Of a stretch of 64,000 nt of DNA, positions 58,297-64,000 are shown in pieces (the stretch's first letter is position 1; every line of letters begins with the position of its first letter). The notes under the pieces were generated by a model. The model was not told the DNA's origin, ran no database searches, and worked only from the letters and a program-made list of their open reading frames with translations. Source of the stretch: Occultella glacieicola (GTDB taxonomy: Bacteria > Actinomycetota > Actinomycetes > Actinomycetales > Beutenbergiaceae). The stretch covers positions 434,001-498,000 of the forward strand of contig NZ_SMNA01000001.1 of the NCBI RefSeq assembly GCF_004353825.1, read 5' to 3'. The translations under genes and the position numbers were made by a program.

Positions 58297-58938
58297 TCAG
58301 CGGCGGATCAGTCCACGACGGCGTGCGGCGGCGGTTGCCGCGGTCCGCGAGTCCACGCCGAGCTTGGTGAAGATGTGCACCAGGTGGGACTTCACGGTCG
58401 CCTCGGAGATGAACAGTTCCCGGGCGATCTGCTGGTTCGAGCGCCCGTCCGCCACCAACGTGAGGACCTGCGTCTCGCGCCGGGACAGCGACTGGTCCGG
58501 GGTGCGCATCCGGTCCATCAGCCGCAGGGCGACGGCGGGCGCCAGCGCGGACTGCCCGGCCGCCGCGGTCCGGACCGCGGCGAGCAGCTCGTCCGGCGGC
58601 GCGTCCTTGAGCAGGTACCCCGAGGCGCCCGCCTCGACCGCCGCGAGGATGTCCGCGTCGGTGTCGTAAGTGGTCAGGATGAGCACCCGGGGGGCCGCCG
58701 ACAGCGCGGTGATCCGGGCGGTCGCGTCCACGCCGGCCATCTCGCGACCGAACTGCAGGTCCATCAGCACCACGTCGAGGCCGGGTGGCTGGGCCGACGT
58801 CAGGTCGACGGCTGTTCGCACCGCCTCGTCGGCGGTGCCGGCCTGGGCGACCACGCGCAGGTCCGGCTCGGTCTCCAGGACGGCCCTCAGCCCGGCGCGC
58901 ACCACCGGGTGGTCGTCCGCGAGCAGGATGGTGATCAT
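58297..58938 (-). CDS. Response regulator, NarL/LuxR type
   Basis: A 213-residue response regulator. The receiver domain has acidic residues in LLADDHPVVR, the phospho-acceptor Asp60 in VLMDLQF and Lys in LLKDAPPDEL; the C-terminal LuxR helix-turn-helix is LSRRETQVLTLVADGRSNQQ followed by IARELFISEATVKSHLVHIF. Its start overlaps the stop of the sensor kinase gene by 4 bases, so they are cotranscribed. Probable target: the ABC exporter genes that diverge from the kinase gene. Confidence 0.95.
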   Translation of the reverse strand: MITILLADDHPVVRAGLRAVLETEPDLRVVAQAGTADEAVRTAVDLTSAQPPGLDVVLMDLQFGREMAGVDATARITALSAAPRVLILTTYDTDADILAAVEAGASGYLLKDAPPDELLAAVRTAAAGQSALAPAVALRLMDRMRTPDQSLSRRETQVLTLVADGRSNQQIARELFISEATVKSHLVHIFTKLGVDSRTAATAAARRRGLIRR

Positions 58939-60344
58939 GTTCGTGGTCCTTCCGCGGCCGCGTCGTCGGGCCCGACGGCGGAGCCCGGGTGAGTCCGTCC
59001 GGCGGCGGTCGCCCGTTCGGTCGAGCCGGTCGAGGGCGTCGAGCCGGTCGCGTCGGCCGCGCCTGTTGCATCCGATCCGATCGGGAACCTCACGGCGACG
59101 GCGGTGCCGCCTCCCGGAGTGGACTCCACGGTCAGGCTGCCGCCGAGCTCGGCGGCCCGGGACCGCATCGACGTCAGCCCGAACCCGCCGTCGGGCCCCG
59201 GCCTGGGGTGCTCGACCCCGGCGGCGGTGAGGCCGCCGGACTCGAATCCGACGCCGTCGTCCACCACGTCGAGGGACACCTGCTGGTCCATCACCGTCAG
59301 GGTCACGGTGGCCCGGCCGGCCCGGGCGTGGCGGGTGGTGTTGGCCAGGGCGGACTGGGCGACCCGCAGCAGCGCGACCTCCACCGGGGTCGGCAGGGCG
59401 ATCGGCCGGCCCTCCAGGTGGAACGCGACCGGGAGCGCCGCGCGTTCGGTGGTACGCGCACAGAGCCGCTCCAGGGCCGCGACGAGGGAGCCGCCCTGCA
59501 GGTCCGCCGGGGCGAGTGCGGCGACGAGACGGCGGGCCTCGCGCAGGTTCTCCTGTGCGGTGCTGCGGGCCTGCTCCACGAGGTCGGCCACCTCGGCCAG
59601 ATCGGATCGGCCGGGGAGGTCGGAGCAGACCCGGAGCCGGCGGCCGGACGCCAGCAGCAGGAGCTGGATGCTCGACAGGCCCTGGGCGAGCGTGTCGTGG
59701 ATCTCCCGGGCCAGGCGCTCCCGTTCGGCGAGCACGCCCTGCTCGCGTTCGGCAACGGCGAGCTCGGCCCGGGTCTGCAGCAGTTCGGCGATCAGTGCCC
59801 GGCGCCGCTCCGACTCCGCGCTCAACTGCCCGAAGCCCCACACCACGGCCACGGCCACGGCCGCGCCGAGGAACGGGCCGATCGCCATCGCCGGGGTGAA
59901 CGCCGGCTGGTGCCAGGCGAACCCGGCCACCGCCGCGACGGCCGTCAGCGCCACCAGGACCAGGCCCGTGCGCCAGGAGAGCAGGTGCAGCAGCAGGAAG
60001 AACCACGCGAACGCCAGCCAGATCGCATCCGGGGTGAGCCAGAGCAGCACCAGCCAGGCCAGGAGCAGCACCGCGAGCCAGAGGCCGGCTGCCCGAGATC
60101 CCGGCCGCACGGCCGGCGCCAGCGGGCCGACCGCGTACACCAGACCCACCACGATGGCGATGACCATGACCCCGACCGGTGTTCCGCCGTCGGCGGCGAA
60201 CGCCCGCGCGACGGCGAGGACCAGCAGCGCCGCGACCAGAAGGTGCAGGCACAGCCGCAGCAGCCACGGCACGGCCGAGGTGCCGGCGGACCCGGTGGCG
60301 CGTTGCCTGGTCGGCATGGCTGGCAGGGTCGGCAGGGTGGTCAT
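58935..60344 (-). CDS. Two-component sensor histidine kinase (NarX/LiaS type)
   Basis: A 469-residue kinase. About five or six membrane segments lie in residues 25-175, followed by the HisKA_3 dimerisation box LAREIHDTLAQGLSSIQLLL with phospho-acceptor His216 and a HATPase_c domain (ALANTTRHARAGRATVTL, VVDDGVGFE, GFGLTSMRSRAAELGGSL). No large extracellular domain is present, so the signal is probably in the membrane or envelope, as for cell-envelope stress kinases linked to ABC exporters. The Gly/Thr-rich tail is unusual but probably unstructured. Confidence 0.95.
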   Translation of the reverse strand: MTTLPTLPAMPTRQRATGSAGTSAVPWLLRLCLHLLVAALLVLAVARAFAADGGTPVGVMVIAIVVGLVYAVGPLAPAVRPGSRAAGLWLAVLLLAWLVLLWLTPDAIWLAFAWFFLLLHLLSWRTGLVLVALTAVAAVAGFAWHQPAFTPAMAIGPFLGAAVAVAVVWGFGQLSAESERRRALIAELLQTRAELAVAEREQGVLAERERLAREIHDTLAQGLSSIQLLLLASGRRLRVCSDLPGRSDLAEVADLVEQARSTAQENLREARRLVAALAPADLQGGSLVAALERLCARTTERAALPVAFHLEGRPIALPTPVEVALLRVAQSALANTTRHARAGRATVTLTVMDQQVSLDVVDDGVGFESGGLTAAGVEHPRPGPDGGFGLTSMRSRAAELGGSLTVESTPGGGTAVAVRFPIGSDATGAADATGSTPSTGSTERATAAGRTHPGSAVGPDDAAAEGPRT

Positions 60345-60544
60345 GGCCGTCTCAGCCTACGGAGCCGCAGGGGGCGCGGCATCCGTCGAACGTTGGATCG
60401 CGTGCTCCGACCATCGCTGCCCGCGGTGCCGTCCGGCGGGCGATGTGGGGCAGGGGGCCCGAGCGGGACGCTGATCGAGGTCGCCCACCCGGCGGCCCGG
60501 CCCGCCCCCGTGCGGCCCCACGATCCACAGCCTGGAGATCACTC

Positions 60545-61606
60545 GTGTTCGTCGCCCTCAGGGACCTGAAGTTCGCGAAGGGACGGTTCGCCCTGATGGG
60601 CGCCGTCGTCACCCTCATCACCTTGCTCGTCGTGCTGCTGTCCGGGCTCACCGCCGGCCTCGGCCGCGAGAACGTCTCGGCCATCACGGACCTGGACGCC
60701 GACCACCTGGTGTTCGCCGCACCCGCGCAGGGGCAGGACATCTCGTTCTCCGACTCCGTGATCCCGGCGGGCACGCAAGAGGCCTGGACCGGGGTCGACG
60801 GCGTCGCCTCGGTCGAGCCGATCGCGCTCGGCATGTCCCGGGTGGAGTCGGGCGAGCGCTCCACCGGCGTCGCGTTCTTCGCCGTCGGCGGCTCCTCCAC
60901 GCTGCCGCCGGCGGCCGTGCGAGGCGGCGAGGTGGTGCTCGCCGAGCAGGCCGCCGAGGATCTCGGTGTGGTCGCCGGCGACACCGTCGCCGTCGGTGGG
61001 ACCGAGCTCGAGGTGGCCGCGGTCGCCGGGCGGGACTCCTACTCCCACGCCCCCGTCGCGTGGATCTCCACGGCGGACCGGCCGACGACCGGCGCCGACC
61101 CCACCGCCGCAACCGTCCTCGCGATCCACGCCGGCGCCGCGGACCTCCCGGCGGCGGACGCCGACCTCGGCACCGAGACCGTCACCGTCGCCGACTCGCT
61201 GAACGCGATCGGCTCCTACTCCTCCGAGAACGGCTCCCTGCAACTCATGCGGGGGCTGCTGCTCGCCATCTCCGCGCTCGTGATCGGTGCGTTCTTCACG
61301 GTCTGGACAGTGCAGCGCAGCCCCGAGATCGCGATCCTCAAGGCGGTCGGCGCGTCCACCGGCTATCTGTTGCGCGACGCCGTCGGGCAGGCGTTCGTGC
61401 TGCTGCTGTTCGGGACCGGGCTCGGCGCGGCGCTCGCCGCCGGTCTGGGGGCGCTCGCCTCGGCCGCGGTGCCGTTCGTCCTCGACCCGGCCACCGTGCT
61501 GCTGCCGGCCGCGCTACTGGTGGTGCTCGGCCTGGTCGGGGCGGCCGCCTCACTGCGCCGGATCGCCACTGTGGACCCACTGACGGCGCTCGGCAGCGCC
61601 CGCTGA
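60545..61606 (+). CDS. ABC transporter permease, FtsX/MacB-like
   Basis: A 353-residue permease with the FtsX fold. One membrane segment lies near the start (FALMGAVVTLITLLVVLLSG), then a long extracytoplasmic domain (residues about 45-230), then three segments near the end (LLLAISALVIGAFFTVWTVQ; AVGQAFVLLLFGTGLGAALA; LLPAALLVVLGLVGAAASLR). GTG start at 60545 follows GGAGATC. It is the partner of the ATPase downstream and is divergent from the two-component genes, a common arrangement for peptide-antibiotic or lipoprotein-related exporters. Confidence 0.9.
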   Translation: MFVALRDLKFAKGRFALMGAVVTLITLLVVLLSGLTAGLGRENVSAITDLDADHLVFAAPAQGQDISFSDSVIPAGTQEAWTGVDGVASVEPIALGMSRVESGERSTGVAFFAVGGSSTLPPAAVRGGEVVLAEQAAEDLGVVAGDTVAVGGTELEVAAVAGRDSYSHAPVAWISTADRPTTGADPTAATVLAIHAGAADLPAADADLGTETVTVADSLNAIGSYSSENGSLQLMRGLLLAISALVIGAFFTVWTVQRSPEIAILKAVGASTGYLLRDAVGQAFVLLLFGTGLGAALAAGLGALASAAVPFVLDPATVLLPAALLVVLGLVGAAASLRRIATVDPLTALGSAR

Positions 61607-61638
61607 ACCCCCAACCCCACCTGACCAGGAGAACCGCC

Positions 61639-62319
61639 ATGACCATGCACCTCAACGACGTCACCCTCACCTACCCCGACGGGGACGGCCGCCTCACCGC
61701 TCTCGACCACGTCACCGTGCACGCCGAGCCGGGTGCGCTCACGGCCGTCGTCGGACCGTCCGGCTCGGGCAAGTCCAGCCTGCTGGCCGTGGCCGCGACC
61801 CTGATCACCCCGGACTCCGGGCAGGTCCTGCTCGACGGCACCGACCTGGTCGGGCTGAGCCGGGCGCAGCGCACCAGCGTCCGGCGCAAGCGGATCGGCA
61901 TCGTGTTCCAGTCCGCGAACCTGCTCGCCTCCCTGACCGCGCTCGAACAGCTCACCGTGATGGCGCACCTCGCGGGCGGGGTGACCACGGCGGCCGGCGA
62001 GCGAGCCGCGGAACTGCTCGACGCCGTCGGGCTCGCCGCCCGGGCCGACCGCCGCCCGCACCAGCTCTCCGGCGGACAGCGCCAGCGGGTCACGATCGCC
62101 CGTGGGCTCATGAACGACCCGTCCGTGCTCCTCGTCGACGAGCCCACCAGCGCGCTGGACACCGAGCGCGGGGCCGCGATCCTGGACCTGCTGCGCCGGC
62201 TCACCACCGAGCGTGACCTGGCCACGATCGTGGTCACCCACGACCGGGACCACCTCGCCCACGCCGACCAGGTCGTCGAGATCACCGACGGCCGGGCCCG
62301 CGTGCTCGCCGCGGCCTGA
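61639..62319 (+). CDS. ABC transporter ATP-binding protein (LolD/MacB type)
   Basis: A 226-residue ATPase. Walker A GPSGSGKS, Q-loop FQSANLLASLTALEQ, signature LSGGQRQRVTIARGL, Walker B VLLVDEPTSALD and switch His in VVTHDRDH are intact, in the LolD/FtsE/MacB-type form. ATG 61639 with CAGGAG upstream, 32 bases after the permease stop. It probably couples ATP use to the FtsX-like permease. Confidence 0.94.
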   Translation: MTMHLNDVTLTYPDGDGRLTALDHVTVHAEPGALTAVVGPSGSGKSSLLAVAATLITPDSGQVLLDGTDLVGLSRAQRTSVRRKRIGIVFQSANLLASLTALEQLTVMAHLAGGVTTAAGERAAELLDAVGLAARADRRPHQLSGGQRQRVTIARGLMNDPSVLLVDEPTSALDTERGAAILDLLRRLTTERDLATIVVTHDRDHLAHADQVVEITDGRARVLAAA

Positions 62320-62363
62320 GCACCGCGCCGAGCGTCCCACCGGAGCCGCCGAGGTAGTCACCT

Positions 62364-62405
62364 GGCCCTCGATTCAGTCCCGAACACCTGGCTGACTCGA
62401 GGGCC
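62364..62405 (+). terminator. Hairpin downstream of the ABC exporter genes
   Basis: GGCCCTCGATTCAG (62364-62377) and CTGACTCGAGGGCC (62392-62405) match at 13 of 14 positions around a 14-base loop. No T-run follows. Probable terminator or transcript end structure; the next gene starts 157 bases later. Confidence 0.5.
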
Positions 62406-62562
62406 GGCCGACGGTCTCGGCGCATGGTGCCGCCGCGGCAGTCAGGTCAGGTCCCGTCGCTGCGGTCGTGCCCGGTCCGCCCCGATCGACCCTCGGTGCT
62501 ACCCGCCGCGGCGTCGTAGAGTGGAAACCCCACCCCAGCGGCCGAGATCGAGGTGAGTGCAG

Positions 62563-63174
62563 ATGCCCGCCGAGACGATCACCGCTGCCACCGAGTTCGT
62601 CGTCACCACCCTCGCCGTGCTCGCCGGCACCGCTGCCGTGGGCGTCGCGGCCGTGGGCACCACGTTCTGGCTGGTGGTGCGTCGGGTGCGCCGCTCGAAG
62701 GCGCTTCGCCGCGGCATGGACCGCGGGCTGCTGGGCGCCCGCAGTGTGATGTCCGACGGCGCAGGTCGCCACGGCGCACGGCTCCAGTTGACCATCGCAC
62801 GGGAGCGGGAGGCGACCGCGAGGGCCCTCGCCGCGGCCGGGGCGCAGGGCCGTCCGGTCGGGGACCTGCCGGCCATCGCCGAGCAGTTGGAGTCGGTCGC
62901 CGACGGTCTCGACGAACGGCTCCGGCTCGTCGAGCGGGAACCGGATCCGGCCCTGCGGGACCGGATCACCCGGCGGCTCGCGGGCGAGGTCGGCGAGTAC
63001 CAGCGGCTCGCCACCGGGCTGCGGGAGTCGGCGATGGGCAACCACAGCGCCGCCGCGGAACTGGGAGCGGCCGCCGATCGCCTGCAGATCGAGGGTGAGG
63101 CGCTGCGGACCTGGGACGTCCACCGCGCGGAGCGCGACGCCCTGCCGGACTCCGGGACGGGTGGTCGTGGCTGA
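62563..63174 (+). CDS. Membrane-anchored coiled-coil protein of unknown function
   Basis: A 203-residue protein. One membrane segment at about residues 14-40 (TTLAVLAGTAAVGVAAVGTT), then an Arg-rich linker and a long Glu/Arg/Ala-rich helical domain that probably forms a coiled coil (IAEQLESVADGLDERLRLVE). No family recognised. It overlaps the PspA-like gene by 8 bases, so the two are probably one functional unit at the membrane. ATG 62563 follows GAGGTGAG. Confidence 0.75.
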   Translation: MPAETITAATEFVVTTLAVLAGTAAVGVAAVGTTFWLVVRRVRRSKALRRGMDRGLLGARSVMSDGAGRHGARLQLTIAREREATARALAAAGAQGRPVGDLPAIAEQLESVADGLDERLRLVEREPDPALRDRITRRLAGEVGEYQRLATGLRESAMGNHSAAAELGAAADRLQIEGEALRTWDVHRAERDALPDSGTGGRG

Positions 63175-63838
63175 GGGAAGCATCCGGGCCCGGCTGGTCC
63201 GCCTGGTTCGGGTGCGCCGAGCCGGCACCCCCACGGGCGACCCCGCCGAGCGGCTCGCCGCGCACCTGTCCGAACAGCAGGCGCTGCTGGCCACCGCCCG
63301 GCGCTCGCTCGTGGAGCTGGCCGTGAGCAGGCGGCGCACGGATCTGCAGGCGGGACGCGCCGACGACGAGGCCCGCGCCGCCACCGAACGGGCTCGGCGG
63401 GCTGTGGCGGACGGGCAGGACACGATCGCCAGGCGGCACCTGAGCGACGCCGTCGACGCCGAACGGCGCCGGGACGCCCTGCGGCAGCGGTTCGGCGTCC
63501 TGGACGGCCAGGTCACCCACCTCGAGCAGCGTCTCGACCTGCTCGAGTCCCAGTTGGGACAGGCCACCGCGCAGCTGCACGACCTGCGCGCCGACCGGGA
63601 CGCGGCGACCGCCGCCCTGAACATCCAGTCCGCGCTCGGCGCCGCCGGTGGTCAGACCGATCAGACCGCGCAGGCGCGCGACCACCTGCGCCGGATCCAG
63701 GCCGAGACGGCCGCCCGGGACGAGATCGCCTGGGACGACCCTGACTCCCCGCAGGTGCGGGCCGCGTTCGCGGACCTGGAGCGGACCATCGCGGCGAACC
63801 AGCGGCTGATCACCGGGCTCGACCACCCGCAGGGCTAG
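63167..63838 (+). CDS. PspA/IM30 family protein
   Basis: A 223-residue protein, almost entirely helical with long coiled coils (LVRVRRAGTPTGDPAERLAA near the start; DAERRRDALRQRFGVLDGQV; HLEQRLDLLESQLGQATAQL), as in the PspA/IM30 phage-shock family, which bind stressed membranes. The start is GTG 63167 (MAEGSIRARL); GTG 63161 is an alternative. It overlaps the membrane-anchored gene upstream by 8 bases, which may recruit it. The C-terminal part differs from classical PspA, so the family call is fair, not certain. Confidence 0.75.
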   Translation: MAEGSIRARLVRLVRVRRAGTPTGDPAERLAAHLSEQQALLATARRSLVELAVSRRRTDLQAGRADDEARAATERARRAVADGQDTIARRHLSDAVDAERRRDALRQRFGVLDGQVTHLEQRLDLLESQLGQATAQLHDLRADRDAATAALNIQSALGAAGGQTDQTAQARDHLRRIQAETAARDEIAWDDPDSPQVRAAFADLERTIAANQRLITGLDHPQG

Positions 63839-63843
63839 CCGCC

Positions 63844-64000
63844 TCAGGCGAGTTCGCGCAGCGCCGCGCCCAGGTCCGTGTGCCGGAACTCGAACCCGGC
63901 GGCGAGTAGCTTCTCGGGGGCGACCCACCGGCTCTTGAGCACGAGCTCGGACTCCTGGCGCAGCACGAGCATCCCGATCTCCAGCAGCCACCGCGGCGCC
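63844..64000 (-). CDS. TIGR01777-family epimerase, C-terminal end (partial)
   Basis: The window ends inside this gene. The 51 codons seen read LLEIGMLVLRQESELVLKSR followed by WVAPEKLLAAGFEFRHTDLG and AALRELA, then TGA at 63844-63846. This is the DUF1731 C-terminal domain of the SDR-like TIGR01777 (YfcH/SulA-like) family, whose KSRWV.P motif is kept. The N-terminal NAD-binding Rossmann domain lies outside the window. Confidence 0.85.
   Translation of the reverse strand, partial: APRWLLEIGMLVLRQESELVLKSRWVAPEKLLAAGFEFRHTDLGAALRELA

Overview
The window is 64 kb of very G+C-rich actinobacterial chromosome. Evidence for this: GTG starts and ATGA/GTGA stop-start overlaps are frequent, many genes have little or no leader, an IdeR/DmdR-type iron box precedes a heme oxygenase, dCTP deaminase is of the bifunctional mycobacterial kind, and F420/LLM-type oxidoreductases and Rsm22 are present. 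The mix suggests Micrococcales (a Ruaniaceae, Beutenbergiaceae or Cellulomonadaceae-like organism), but no rRNA is present to confirm this.

Layout. 1-9.6 kb: thioredoxin/NHL protein, iron-regulated heme oxygenase, DUF5995, TetR, MutT, then 1.2 kb without a gene (DnaA-box-like sites, a tandem repeat, a terminator), then map, an APH-like kinase, a truncated Vat-like acetyltransferase start, isochorismatase, a P-loop kinase and a PPOX-class enzyme. 9.6-17.4 kb: ATP-grasp/alpha-E plus transglutaminase pair, Rsm22, a conserved unknown, a frameshifted DUF6869-like gene, an M50 protease and YciI. 17.5-24.0 kb: an accessory island with visibly lower G+C. It holds an IS110/IS1111-type element, a 785-residue protein with two predicted Rossmann-like (TIR/nucleoside-deoxyribosyltransferase-like) domains joined to a Sll1717-type P-loop ATPase, an IS3-family element and a 5'-nucleotidase. 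This is the best candidate for an undescribed, probably defence-related, system.

24-40.6 kb: acyltransferase-MazG fusion, PhyH dioxygenase with a divergent AraC regulator, MarR divergent from two LLM oxidoreductases (the second fused to a berberine-bridge-type FAD oxidase), ArsR with a CDF transporter, pgi, VapBC, SppA, BrkB, tRNA-Gly(CCC), and dcd. 40.9-47.3 kb: a complete six-gene Mrp (Mnh) sodium/proton antiporter operon with tightly overlapping genes. 47.3-51.7 kb: DUF4235, then a TPP riboswitch controlling a thiamine ABC transporter.

51.7-64 kb: VOC dioxygenase-like protein, animal-type heme peroxidase, pirin, a very long bidirectional terminator, a double-GNAT protein, two tandem paralogous membrane-anchored unknowns, a NarL-type two-component system divergent from a FtsX/LolD-like ABC exporter, an unknown coiled-coil membrane protein paired with a PspA-like protein, and the C-terminal end of a TIGR01777 epimerase at the edge.
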